NCBI RefSeq assembly: GCF_014639235.1
Contig: NZ_BMFU01000013.1
Coordinates: 62,564 to 126,563, forward strand
Length of the DNA: 64,000 bases
From: Paenibacillus silvae
Lineage (GTDB): Bacteria; Bacillota; Bacilli; Paenibacillales; Paenibacillaceae
Reading direction: 5' to 3'
The position numbers and the translations under genes were made by a program. Positions 27,946 to 37,900 of the stretch are shown one piece after another. The notes beneath the pieces are model-generated. The model ran no database searches, was not told where the DNA came from, and worked only from the letters and a program-made list of their open reading frames with translations. The stretch's first letter is position 1. The number at the start of each line of letters is the position of its first letter.

Positions 27946-29481
27946 GTGCTTCGAACAGTTACGGTAGAAAATGGTCAAATTCAGGGACTGCCCGCTGCAG
28001 ACCCGCGAATTACAAGTTTCAAAGGTATCCCTTTTGCTGCGCCCCCGGTGGGGCAGAACCGCTGGCGCGCACCGCAACCGGCAGAGGACTGGGATGGCGT
28101 GCTGCAAGCTTTTGATTTTGCGCCGACCTCTATGCAGGCTCCAACCGTTATTGATGACAATAATATCTATACACGAGAATGGGCTGTTGACCCCGACCTC
28201 CCAATGGATGAGGATTGTCTGTATTTGAATGTGTGGACCCCTGCCAAACGCACGGATGAGAAGCTGCCCGTTTTCGTCTGGTATTTTGGCGGCGGGCTTC
28301 AGGTAGGCCATACCGCCGAGATGGAGTTCGATGGTGAGCGCATTGCTCGCAGAGGCATTGTCGTCGTGACCATTAATTATCGGCTGAATGCGTTTGGCTT
28401 CCTGTGCCATCCCGAGATTACAGCCGAGTCGCCACATGCACCTGCAAACTTTGGTCATCTGGATCAGCAGGCAGGCACAGCTTGGGTGAAGCGTAACATT
28501 GCCGCATTTGGCGGTGACCCGGAGCAGATCACGATTGGTGGACAATCTGCCGGTGGCGGCAGTGTGCTCAGCCAGATGACCTCCCCTCAGAACAAAGGTT
28601 TGTTCCAGCGAGCCGTCATTATGAGCGGTATCGCGACTGAGCTGTATCCAAAGGTACATGTACCTGCTGTACGCAGTACGCTGCAAGATGCCGAGCAGAA
28701 AGGGGTAGATTTTTTCCATTTCCTTGGAGTGTCTTCACTGGAGGAAGCAAGACAACTGGATGCCGTCACACTGCGAGATAAAATTTTGGAGTATAGAAGC
28801 TTCTGGGGAACGGTCATTGATGATCAGTTCTGTGTAGGTGATCCCTTCACCCGTTTCATGCATCACAAACGCGAGCTCGTGCCTGTGATGCTGGGTCACA
28901 CCTCCTCCGAGTTCTGGACACGGCCTGCGGTAAACAGTATGGAGGAACTGAAGCAGATGGCTGCGGAACTGTTTGGCGAAGATGCTCCTGCTTTCCTGCA
29001 GCTATGTGAAGCCGATACGGGTGATCTCGATCATGCCTTGCAGCGGGCCTCCATCCGCATGATTGAACATGCGATTCAGCTTGTAATCCGCTCGAACAGC
29101 GGTCATCCGTCAGAAACACCTCTCTATTATTATAACTTTGATGCAGAGATTCCAGGCTGGGATCAACCGGGTACGTTCCACTCCGTTGATTTGTGGTTTT
29201 TCTTTGAAACCCTTGCCAAATGCTGGCGGCCTTTTACAGGCAAGCATTATGACCTGGCACGCCAGATGTGCAATTATCTATCTAATTTCATCGCAACAGG
29301 CGACCCGAATGGTCTCGATTCCACTGGCAAACCGCTGCCATACTGGATTCCCAGCAGTATTCTACAACCGTACCGTATGGAGTTCGGGGATGTGTCCCAG
29401 CTACAACGTGCAGAGCCTGGTCCTGTGCTTGAGTTGGTGCTTGAGCAGTATTTTAAAAAACAGAACGAACCGGTGCTATAA
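27946..29481 (+). CDS. Type B carboxylesterase (para-nitrobenzyl esterase family)
   Basis: The start is GTG 27946, 8 nt after GAGGAG; a longer frame to 27898 has no ribosome site. The 511-residue protein is a typical type B alpha/beta hydrolase: FKGIPFAAPPVG near the N-terminus, EDCLYLNVWTP, the oxyanion segment VWYFGGG, nucleophile Ser near 200 in GGQSAGG, acid Glu near 322 in SSEFW, and His near 412 in FHSVDLWF. There is no signal peptide, so it is cytoplasmic. It would hydrolyse aromatic or protected esters. It stands alone between two terminators. Confidence 0.93.
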   Translation: MLRTVTVENGQIQGLPAADPRITSFKGIPFAAPPVGQNRWRAPQPAEDWDGVLQAFDFAPTSMQAPTVIDDNNIYTREWAVDPDLPMDEDCLYLNVWTPAKRTDEKLPVFVWYFGGGLQVGHTAEMEFDGERIARRGIVVVTINYRLNAFGFLCHPEITAESPHAPANFGHLDQQAGTAWVKRNIAAFGGDPEQITIGGQSAGGGSVLSQMTSPQNKGLFQRAVIMSGIATELYPKVHVPAVRSTLQDAEQKGVDFFHFLGVSSLEEARQLDAVTLRDKILEYRSFWGTVIDDQFCVGDPFTRFMHHKRELVPVMLGHTSSEFWTRPAVNSMEELKQMAAELFGEDAPAFLQLCEADTGDLDHALQRASIRMIEHAIQLVIRSNSGHPSETPLYYYNFDAEIPGWDQPGTFHSVDLWFFFETLAKCWRPFTGKHYDLARQMCNYLSNFIATGDPNGLDSTGKPLPYWIPSSILQPYRMEFGDVSQLQRAEPGPVLELVLEQYFKKQNEPVL

Positions 29482-29510
29482 ACACGTCTAATCGCTATTT
29501 ATGTAAAGAC

Positions 29511-29549
29511 CAAGAGATAGCCCTGCACTTGCAGCAGAGCTATCTCTTG
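29511..29549. terminator. Hairpin between convergent esterase and ABC transporter genes
   Basis: CAAGAGATAGC pairs perfectly with GCTATCTCTTG over 11 bp with a 17-nt loop. Neither side has a strong T run, so it is a modest bidirectional terminator. Confidence 0.55.
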
Positions 29550-29594
29550 ATTCACTTCATAAGTTTAATGTATATAGCTATACTTGGGGTACCA

Positions 29595-31412
29595 TTACTC
29601 CCACTCGAAAGCACCCGTATATAACTGATAATATATGCCTCTGTTCTCCAGCAATTGATGATGATCGCCGCGCTCCTTGATCCGACCTTTATCCATAACC
29701 ATAATGGCATCGGAATTACGCACTGTTGACAAGCGGTGAGCGATGACAAAAACGGTTCGACCATGCATCAGATTATCCATTCCCTTCTGGACCAGCGCTT
29801 CTGTACGCGTATCAATGGAGGAAGTCGCTTCATCCAGAATCATGACAGGCGGGTTCGCAATCGCCGCTCTTGCAATTGCGAGCAGCTGGCTCTGTCCCTG
29901 GGATAATCCATTACCGCTACCATCAAGCCAGGTGTTATATCCATCTGGCAATCGTTCGATGAAACTTGATGCATAGGACAATCTGGCAGCCTGGGTTACC
30001 TCCTCGTCACTGGCCTCCAGCCTCCCGTAACGAATATTGTCAGCTACTGTACCCGAGAACAAATGGGTATCTTGTAGCACTATTCCCAAGGAACGACGCA
30101 GGTCTGCTTTTCGCATACGACGAATATGGATGCCGTCATATATAATCTCGCCTTCTGTAATATCGTAGAAGCGGTTGAGTAGATTGGCTATCGTTGTTTT
30201 GCCTGCCCCGGTCGCACCGACAAAGGCGAGCTTCTGTCCGGGTAGCGCGTATAACGTAATGTCCTGAAGCACCTGCTTTTTCCCGTCATATGTGAAGCCC
30301 ACGCCTCTGAAATCCACTTTGCCTTTTAACGTTACAGTAGAGCCATCCTCCAGTTTCCAGACCCATCCTGTCTGATCTGCTTTCCTCTCCAAGGTCACAC
30401 GCCCTTCATCTGTTTCAGGCTGTTCATCCATCAGATTAAATATGCGCTGTGCTCCAGCAAGCGCAACGACAAACATGCTCACCTGAGAGGAAATTTCGGC
30501 AATCGGCATCGTAAAATTACGCGACAGACTCAGAAAAGCGGCTATACTTCCCAGCGTCAAACCCGCATTCCAGCCTGATATCGCCATAGCCCCGCCTGCA
30601 ATTGCAACAAGTACATAGATCAAGGTCGCCAGATTGGCATTAATCGGCATCAGTATATTGGAGAACTTGTTCGCGGTTGCCGAATTGTTAAACAACTCAT
30701 CGTTCAGACGTGCGAACTGCGCCGTGGCATGCTGCTCGCGGCTGAACACTTGCACCACCTTCTGCCCATGAATAATCTCTTCAATATATCCGTCCACCAC
30801 ACCGATGGATTCCTGCTGCCTAAAGAAGTGGTCCGTTGCCTTCGTGCCCACCTTCTTCGTAACCCAGAGCATGACAAGCGCGCCCAGCACGACAACAATG
30901 GTTAGTGGAACATCCAGATACAGCATCGTTCCCAGCACCACGATTACCGTAACGGCTGTGGACAACAATTGAGGAAGCCCGTCTGTCAGCATCATATTCA
31001 ACGTATCCACATCATTGGTATAGTGACTCATAATATCACCATGGGCCTTACGGTCAAAATATTTGATCGGAAGCTTCTGCATGTGTTCGAACAAGCGGTC
31101 ACGAATCTTCTTCATGATCTGCTGCGAGATCGTAATCATCAGTCGCTTTGAGATAAATGTGCTGATCACTCCCGCAGCATAGATCATAGCCAAAATGATT
31201 AAAGCCTGGAACAAGGCATCAAATACCGGATGCTGATCGCCCAGCAACGGTACAATATAATCATCTATAAGCAATCGCAAAAAAGCTGCTGAAGCGACAG
31301 AGACGGCAGAAGTTACAAGCACGAGTATCAGTACAAGAGCTGTTTGAAATTTATAATATTTGAAATAAGACAGCAGACGTTTGATCGTGAGGCCATAATT
31401 AATGTTGTCCAT
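29595..31412 (-). CDS. ABC exporter, second subunit (membrane domain plus ATPase; catalytic half)
   Basis: The frame runs to 31610, but the start is most likely the ATG at 31412 (MDNINYGL), which overlaps the end of the first subunit by 14 nt. From there it has 605 residues: six membrane helices (about 15-320) and an ATPase domain with Walker A GATGAGKTT, signature LSQGQ (degenerate from LSGGQ), Walker B MILDEATSSID with the catalytic glutamate, and a switch histidine in IAHRLSTV. In heterodimeric type IV exporters (BmrCD, TM287/288) one of the two ATP sites is degenerate; here the intact Walker A/Glu would pair with the canonical signature of the other subunit. Likely a drug or peptide exporter driven by the MerR-controlled promoter. 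Confidence 0.92.
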   Translation of the reverse strand: MDNINYGLTIKRLLSYFKYYKFQTALVLILVLVTSAVSVASAAFLRLLIDDYIVPLLGDQHPVFDALFQALIILAMIYAAGVISTFISKRLMITISQQIMKKIRDRLFEHMQKLPIKYFDRKAHGDIMSHYTNDVDTLNMMLTDGLPQLLSTAVTVIVVLGTMLYLDVPLTIVVVLGALVMLWVTKKVGTKATDHFFRQQESIGVVDGYIEEIIHGQKVVQVFSREQHATAQFARLNDELFNNSATANKFSNILMPINANLATLIYVLVAIAGGAMAISGWNAGLTLGSIAAFLSLSRNFTMPIAEISSQVSMFVVALAGAQRIFNLMDEQPETDEGRVTLERKADQTGWVWKLEDGSTVTLKGKVDFRGVGFTYDGKKQVLQDITLYALPGQKLAFVGATGAGKTTIANLLNRFYDITEGEIIYDGIHIRRMRKADLRRSLGIVLQDTHLFSGTVADNIRYGRLEASDEEVTQAARLSYASSFIERLPDGYNTWLDGSGNGLSQGQSQLLAIARAAIANPPVMILDEATSSIDTRTEALVQKGMDNLMHGRTVFVIAHRLSTVRNSDAIMVMDKGRIKERGDHHQLLENRGIYYQLYTGAFEWE

Positions 31413-33141
31413 CCTGCTCTTCACCGCCTTTCGTCTGGGTATGGTAGGCCTCTTGATAGATTTCGCTTCTGCGGAGAAGCTCCTGATGGGTTCCGATATC
31501 GGCCATCCTGCCTTCGTGCAGCACGATAATCTGATCGGCATCTTCGACCGATGCAATGCGCTGTGCAATAATAATTTTGGTTGTATCAGGTATGCTTTCC
31601 TTAAAAACACCTCGGATTAATGCATCTGTACGTGTATCCACAGCACTTGTAGAGTCGTCCAATATCAGAATCTTCGGTTTTTTGAGTAATGCTCTGGCAA
31701 TACAAAGCCTTTGTTTCTGTCCACCGGAAACGTTGGTTCCCCCTTGTGCAAGATGGGTGTCGTAACCGTCCGGAAAAGCCGAAATGAATTCATGTGCCTG
31801 TGCCGCCTTACACGCCCGGACCAATTCCTCGTCAGTGGCTGCTTCATTCCCCCAACGCAGGTTCTCTTTGATCGTGCCTTCAAACAACACATTTTTTTGC
31901 AGCACCATCGCCACCTGATCTCGGAGCACCTTCAGATCGAAATGCTTCACATTGGTACCACTAACCAATACCTCGCCGTCACTGACGTCATACAGTCGCG
32001 GAATCAATTGCATCATTGTCGATTTGGCACTGCCGGAAGCACCGATAATGCCAACAGTCTGTCCTGAGCGTATGTGCAGATTGATGCCAGATAATGCATA
32101 CTTCTCCGCTTTGTCAGAGTACCGGAAAGATACATTGCGGAATTGTACTTCTCCACTGTGCAGCTGTGTAATCGGTGATTCCGGGCTGATAATATCGGGC
32201 TGCTCCCTCAACAGATCGTTGATCCGTCCAGCAGAGGCCCGGGCAATTGCCATCATAATAATGACAAAACCGAGCGTCATCAGGCTCATCAATATTTGCA
32301 TGGAATATGCAAACACACTGGTAAGCTCCCCGGTAGTCATGCTCCCGCTTACGACCAGCTTGGCTCCGATCCATGAGATGATTAACATGACAGCATATAA
32401 CACAATTTGCATTAATGGGAGTTCATACGACAGAATGCGCTCTGCCTTCACCATCTGTGCGAATATCTTCTCGGATACAGCCTGAAACTTGGATATCTCG
32501 CGTTCCTCGCGAACGTAGGATTTCACAACGCGAATGCCGCGCACATTTTCCTGAACGACTTTGTTCAGATCATCATAGCTGCCAAAGGCCCGCTCAAAAA
32601 TAGGAAAGGAATACTTCATAATCAGTCCCATGCCAATTGCCAGTACGGGAATAACAATCACAAACCACATGGCAATTGTCGGGCTGATGCGATACGTCAT
32701 GATCGTAGCAAAGATCATCATCACCGGACTGCGAAAGGCAATCCGTATAATCATCAGAAAGGCATTCTGCACATGGGTGATATCCGTAGTTAGCCTCGTC
32801 ACGATGCCAGAGGTTGAAAATTTGTCCATATTGGAGTAAGACAACTGCTGTACATGACGGAACAGGTCATAGCGCAAGTTTTTACCAAACCCCGCCATGG
32901 CGATAGCAGAATGTTTACCCGCAAGCACTCCGAAAACAAGTGATACCAAAGCAAACAGCACCAGGATCAAGCCGTACTTCACCACCTGATTCATCTGTCC
33001 CCCGGTAATTCCCTGATCAATCAATTCAGCCATAAAGAGCGGAATGACCACTTCCATAGCCACCTCACCGAGCAGAAACAGCGGAGTTAACCATGTATCT
33101 TTTGTATACTCGCGTATACTTCCCAATAATTTCCTCACCAT
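31399..33141 (-). CDS. ABC exporter, first subunit (membrane domain plus degenerate ATPase site)
   Basis: AAGGAG lies 7 nt before the ATG at 33141; an ATG at 33147 is too close to it. The 580-residue protein has six membrane helices (about 15-310) and an ATPase domain. Its Walker A reads GASGSAKST, with Ala in place of the third glycine; its Walker B reads ILILDDSTSAVD, with Asp in place of the catalytic Glu; its signature VSGGQ is canonical. This is the complement of the second subunit, so one composite ATP site should be hydrolytic and one not. It is the first gene of a two-gene operon read from a MerR-type promoter at 33213-33243. Confidence 0.92.
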   Translation of the reverse strand: MVRKLLGSIREYTKDTWLTPLFLLGEVAMEVVIPLFMAELIDQGITGGQMNQVVKYGLILVLFALVSLVFGVLAGKHSAIAMAGFGKNLRYDLFRHVQQLSYSNMDKFSTSGIVTRLTTDITHVQNAFLMIIRIAFRSPVMMIFATIMTYRISPTIAMWFVIVIPVLAIGMGLIMKYSFPIFERAFGSYDDLNKVVQENVRGIRVVKSYVREEREISKFQAVSEKIFAQMVKAERILSYELPLMQIVLYAVMLIISWIGAKLVVSGSMTTGELTSVFAYSMQILMSLMTLGFVIIMMAIARASAGRINDLLREQPDIISPESPITQLHSGEVQFRNVSFRYSDKAEKYALSGINLHIRSGQTVGIIGASGSAKSTMMQLIPRLYDVSDGEVLVSGTNVKHFDLKVLRDQVAMVLQKNVLFEGTIKENLRWGNEAATDEELVRACKAAQAHEFISAFPDGYDTHLAQGGTNVSGGQKQRLCIARALLKKPKILILDDSTSAVDTRTDALIRGVFKESIPDTTKIIIAQRIASVEDADQIIVLHEGRMADIGTHQELLRRSEIYQEAYHTQTKGGEEQDGQH

Positions 33142-33212
33142 AAGCATTCTCCTTATCTAAAATAAACGCACTACTTTCGATCTAGCGGTAGATCGGCGGT
33201 CAGAACAGCTGT

Positions 33213-33243
33213 ATTATAAACTGTATAGCAACTATACAGTCAA
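33213..33243 (-). promoter_or_regulatory. MerR-type promoter with 19-bp spacer and operator dyad
   Basis: On the minus strand TTGACT (33243-33238) and a perfect TATAAT (33218-33213) are separated by 19 nt instead of 17. Centred in the spacer is a perfect dyad CTGTATAG-N3-CTATACAG (33221-33239). This is the classical layout of promoters activated by MerR proteins that untwist the over-long spacer. It reads toward the ABC exporter genes and away from the merR-type gene. Confidence 0.9.
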
Positions 33244-33270
33244 TCCACTTCTTTCGCCCTGGAGGTACCT

Positions 33271-34107
33271 ATGCATCCGAACGATATGTTGTCCATTAGT
33301 GCTTTTTCCAAGCTGTCCGAGGTTTCGCGCAAAACGCTTATATATTACGACCGTATCGGCCTGTTCAAGCCCGCTTATGTTGCAGATAACGGTTATCGCT
33401 ATTACAGCCGCAGCCAGCTTGAGACGATTGGAGTTATTCATATTTTCAAAGAGCTGGGCATGTCTCTGGAGGAAATTCAAGAGCATCTCGGTCGGCGTTC
33501 CCCGGAAAACACCCTTGAACTGCTGCGCAAGCAGGAGGAGGTGTTGCGATTGCAGATGGCCAAGTTGACTCAGGCCGAACAAATGATTATACAACGTGCT
33601 AAAAATATAGAACACTCCATGCATCTGGACACCAGCCAAATGCATGTCATATGGCAAGCCAAGGCACCATTACTGCTGAGCTGCCGCATCGATTCCTCCA
33701 AACAGGAATTCCCTGAAGAACTGTGGGAAGACTTCCGGGCACGACTGAACAAGGAGCATGCACCGCTTGGATATCCAGGGGGCGTCATCATTCCCAAAGA
33801 GGATTTGCTGAAAAAGGATGGCGACAAGATCTCCCATATGTACAGCTTCATGACGACAAAACATCACAAACAGGCTTATATGCCGGAGGGATACTATCTG
33901 GTGTCCTATGCCAGAGCAGATTATGCGGATACCGAGAAAATCTATCCGCAAATCTTTGATTATATCGAACAGAAAAAGTACGTCATTAAGGGAGATGCAT
34001 ACGAGGAGTACATGCAGGATGAGATTGTCCTGCAGCATGCAGAGGAATATCTGGTTCGAGTCATGGTGCAGATTGAGAAGCCCGGCGAAGAAGATGTTCG
34101 GCCTTAA
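33271..34107 (+). CDS. MerR-family activator with GyrI-like ligand-binding domain
   Basis: Of 278 residues, 6-75 are a MerR winged helix (SISAFSKLSEVSRKTLIYYDRIGLFKP, in parts, then NGYRYYSRSQL), 80-115 a coiled-coil dimerisation helix, and about 125-275 a BmrR/GyrI-like effector-binding domain (SYARADYADTEKIYPQIFDYIEQ region). GGAGG is 5 nt before the ATG. It is divergent from a heterodimeric ABC exporter whose promoter has a MerR operator, so it should sense an exported compound and switch the exporter on. Confidence 0.92.
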   Translation: MHPNDMLSISAFSKLSEVSRKTLIYYDRIGLFKPAYVADNGYRYYSRSQLETIGVIHIFKELGMSLEEIQEHLGRRSPENTLELLRKQEEVLRLQMAKLTQAEQMIIQRAKNIEHSMHLDTSQMHVIWQAKAPLLLSCRIDSSKQEFPEELWEDFRARLNKEHAPLGYPGGVIIPKEDLLKKDGDKISHMYSFMTTKHHKQAYMPEGYYLVSYARADYADTEKIYPQIFDYIEQKKYVIKGDAYEEYMQDEIVLQHAEEYLVRVMVQIEKPGEEDVRP

Positions 34108-34125
34108 CCCGGTTCAACTCAAAAA

Positions 34126-34165
34126 AGGGAGTGACTCGACTTATGCCGAATCGCTCCCTCTTCTC
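34126..34165 (+). terminator. Terminator after MerR gene
   Basis: AGGGAGTGA...TCG pairs with CGA...TCGCTCCCT (one G-T pair and one mismatch) and is followed by CTTCTCT. It sits between convergent genes. Confidence 0.6.
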
Positions 34166-34229
34166 TATAGGAACTAACTATATTATCACCTAGCATTTTT
34201 AGACACGCTCTGGTTTTCTCATTAAATCG

Positions 34230-34808
34230 TTATACTCTTAACAGACCTCGAAAACCTCTTCCTGCGTAGTACGATTCTGCACCATTATGGTACATAAATA
34301 CGGTATCGTAACGGAGGTCGCAAAAAATAGCTCCGCCCCGCTGCCTGATTTTGTCTGGTGTCAGCACCCAACTGGATGTTTTCATATCAAAGTTGCCCAG
34401 CTGCTGCAGCTCCCGATACTGGGACTCACTTAAAAGCTCGATGCCCATCTCGATACACATCTGAACAGCACTGTGCTTTGGCTTGTTTTCTTTTCTTGCA
34501 TCCAGCGCCGCCTGATCATAACAAACACTGCGACGTCCCTTCGGACTCTCGGTGGAACAATCCACAAATATATATTCACCCTTCTCACTGTGCAGTTCAA
34601 CCAGATCAGGTTCGCCGCCCGTCTTCTCCATCTCGTGGAGTGACCACAGCTTATCTGGGTGTGCTTCTAGTCTAGCCTCTACGTTAACCCATTCCAGGTT
34701 TGGATGACAACCCTTGTTTTTCTCAAAACGTGCCTTTAAGGTGTTTAATAATTCATCACGTTGTTCCACTGATAATTGTTTATCACTTTCAATAGAGTTT
34801 GTTGTCAT
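34230..34808 (-). CDS. DUF4256 domain-containing protein
   Basis: AAGGAG lies 7 nt before the ATG at 34808; the ATG at 34814 is only 1 nt from it. The 192 residues match DUF4256 as I know it: ARFEKNKGCHPNLEWVNVEARL (in part) near the N-terminus, MEKTGGEPDLVELHSE, VDCSTESPKGRRSVCYD, and a C-terminal GGAIFCDLRYD...GAESYYAGRGFRG. The compact pattern of Cys, Asp and Arg residues hints at an enzyme, but no reaction is known for the family. It stands alone, convergent with the MerR gene. Confidence 0.85.
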   Translation of the reverse strand: MTTNSIESDKQLSVEQRDELLNTLKARFEKNKGCHPNLEWVNVEARLEAHPDKLWSLHEMEKTGGEPDLVELHSEKGEYIFVDCSTESPKGRRSVCYDQAALDARKENKPKHSAVQMCIEMGIELLSESQYRELQQLGNFDMKTSSWVLTPDKIRQRGGAIFCDLRYDTVFMYHNGAESYYAGRGFRGLLRV

Positions 34809-34903
34809 CCTCATTCTCCTTCGGTTCGTGATCGGAGTGTAACGTTCGCTGTTTCTACTCGATTGTAGTGAAAATAAAAGCGTAAAACAAGCATAGATAA
34901 ACC

Positions 34904-37900
34904 TTATTCAGAGATCGTACAAATATCTAGCGCCCGCATCCGGATTGCCTCGTGCTCATGCTGCCTGTAAGCTCTAAGACGCTCGCGGCAATCTTCATTC
35001 CAGAACAATGCTTCCCCAGCAAGCTTCAACAGGGAAAGCTCCATATAAGATGAAGCCAGGTCGGTCCGTAATTTCAATTTATCGACGATGCCAAGAAGCT
35101 GCTCCGGTTCCCAGTATGGTTTGCTTGCAAGCAGTATTCTTGTAACCTGCTGATCCACCGAATCCCATACATACGGATAAGCATTCATGATTTCTAATAC
35201 AGCGTTCAGACGTACCACCGCCAGGTCAGCCTGACTCCAGCCTATTGCAGCCAAATGTAGAGGAACCACAGCAAACTTTAGCGTATCATACGGCTGAAGC
35301 GCCTCAATTATGGCCGCATATAACGGTGCAAGCATATTCCGCACTGGCGCAGATAACGATACAATTCTCTCCAACAGCCTCAGCAAGCGCTGACGATTGG
35401 GCAGGTCTCTCTCGCTGCCCGCATTCCAGTCTTCCTTTATCTTCGCTTCAGCCAACTGCCGAATGACATACACAACCTGATCATTCACTTTTCCGTCCTG
35501 AACAACATGGACAAACGCATGCAGTGCGGCTTGCCAGCGGCATGCGTCTTCCAGATCGATCAATGCTCCGCCGGCACAATCCGCGATGATTTCTGCACTC
35601 ACACTGCCCCAACGAGTCATGGCCTGAAAAGCCTCCATCGATACAATCGGGTCATTATGACCGGCAATTTCCGTAATCCACTGCAAATATCGCAAACGTG
35701 CTTCTACCGGCAGCTCCGCCGGGTACTGATTCAGCAAGCTTCGAGCAATATCCCGGTCTGAAGAAGATGCCATGACACTCATCATCGCCCAGCTTCGCTC
35801 ATCATCCAGACATTGTCTGGCGGCATGACCGATAGCAATGATAACATCCTTGTGCTGGTTCGGCTTCTCATACTCCCGAATAAGCAGCGGCATGCTTTCA
35901 CTGCTTTTGTACGCCCCCAGCAGCCGTATCGCTTCCTTCCTCACCGTGATCTTCAGCTTCTCCCGATCCAGCAGCTTCGAGAGCATAGAGGAAAGCAGCT
36001 CCGGGCTAACCCTGCGTGCACACTTCGGTATGGAATACATCGCTACACGCGCACGATCCCCGTCCACATTGTTCAGCAGCACCGGAAGTGCTTCTTCCGG
36101 CTCCTCTGTTAAAGAAAAAGCATGCAGCGCGGCTTCCACAATATGTACTTCGGGGTCCTGCAGCTGCTTCTCCAGCTGATCCGAGTGATAATCCGGCATG
36201 CCTGCCAAGCTGCGCATTGCACTTGCTCGTTCGTGGAAGCTGCGCTTGTTGTCCTGCACCACACGCTCAAGCAGCGAAGCAAGCGCCTGCTGCTGACGCG
36301 GCAGCCAGCGGTAAAAGCCATCATACGCAGGCACGAGATAGATCGTTTTGCCCGTTAGATGTTTGCCTTTAAGAACCTTACCCGAGATAAACGGGTCCAG
36401 CCACTCCTGACGTTTCCGATGCAGATGCGCAAACACCTCATAGAATGAAATAAAGGTCGGATCACGGTCCAGCAGCTCCCTCACACGTGCATCCCTTGTC
36501 TTGTAGGGTGCTAACCAGTAACGGACGGCTTGAGCAGGCGCCTTCTTGCTCTTGACCAGTTCCTCCAGCAGCTGATGAAGCTTGGGCAGATGATCTATGG
36601 CTTCTCCGAATACATCTGCCATCCGCAAAACAACATAATCACTTTCCCGCTTGTTTGCTTCTAAACCCACGGCATAGATTTCGTCAAACAATGTTTCGAT
36701 CGCTGCCCGTGGTATCCCCTTCCAATCTCTTGTATACAGCATGAACTGTCCGTCACGCATCGTCATTCTTCTCATCGCTCTAAGCGCAAACTGGAACAGC
36801 GGATGTTCAGACTCCCCGGCATGCTCTCGCAGAATCGAATAAGCCAGCTTCTCCGTTGCCGATCTTGTCCCATGAGAAGTATCCCTGGCCTCAATGACGC
36901 TATCGACCAGGATCGTCAGATGATCCACATGCTCCCCCTTGAACATCGGAGCAGGACAGCTCGACAATTCTGTCATCACAGTGAAGCGCACAGGGTCCTG
37001 ATCATTCTTCACCCTTGTCAGGAAACGCAAGGTCTCCCCCATACCGCTCCGGGATAACGCCGTGCTCTGGATAAGCCGGGCATACGCTATTGCACGCTCA
37101 TCTGCACTGGACGCCTGAACCGACAGCTCCAGCGTTTCTCTGGCTGCATCGATCATACGGTGCGCAGTCAGTTCAAGCATAATGCCCCGATCTTCCCGAG
37201 CATCACGCAAATGGAGCATACGGGCTGCTTCCTGATCGCGCAGCTGATGAGGAAGCACATCGAGCAGGCTCATCGGGAACATGCGCAGCTTGCGCTCCTG
37301 TTCTGGATAAGCTGCCTCAAACAACGCCCCCCGGCTGGAAGGTGCAAGTGTATCCAGCACCTTCGCCACTTGATAAGGCGCCGCAGCCAGCAGCTTCACC
37401 AGCGCAGTCCAATGCGCAGAAGTGAACCATCTTCTTTTTTTCAATACACCCGCCGGAACCCCGTTGTTCAGCAAATATGCCCTCGATTCCTCCCGTGTCA
37501 GCAGCTCGAATACTCGCTCGGGGCTCGTTTGAATCAGAATACCCAATTGCTCCTTGATCACGGGATGTATCAACTCTTTAGGGCCATATTTCAGCGCATA
37601 TTCCAGTATCATTCCAGGCCTGAACACACTCAGCTTCTCTACCGCAGTGCTCATCAAGTACCAGACACCTGACTTCCCGCTATCTGACGCCTCGCTCAAT
37701 ACCTTGTTCAGATATGCAGCAGCCTGATCAGGATAACGAGTTGAGAGGAGCCGCCAGTTACGGAGAGCATATCCCAGCTGCGGCAGCCTTGTGCGAACCG
37801 TTTCCTCACTGCACATCGGCAATAGTATAGCGGCCTCCTTGGCTCCCCAGCGTTCCAATACGATCTGCAGCAGTCGTTCTGCCCAATCCTGTCTGTTATG

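Noticed and set aside
27922..28719. Minus-strand frame of 265 codons
   Set aside because: Antisense to the carboxylesterase, whose catalytic motifs are intact on the other strand.
37160..37672. Plus-strand frame of 170 codons
   Set aside because: Gln/His/Arg-rich antisense frame inside the HEAT-repeat gene.
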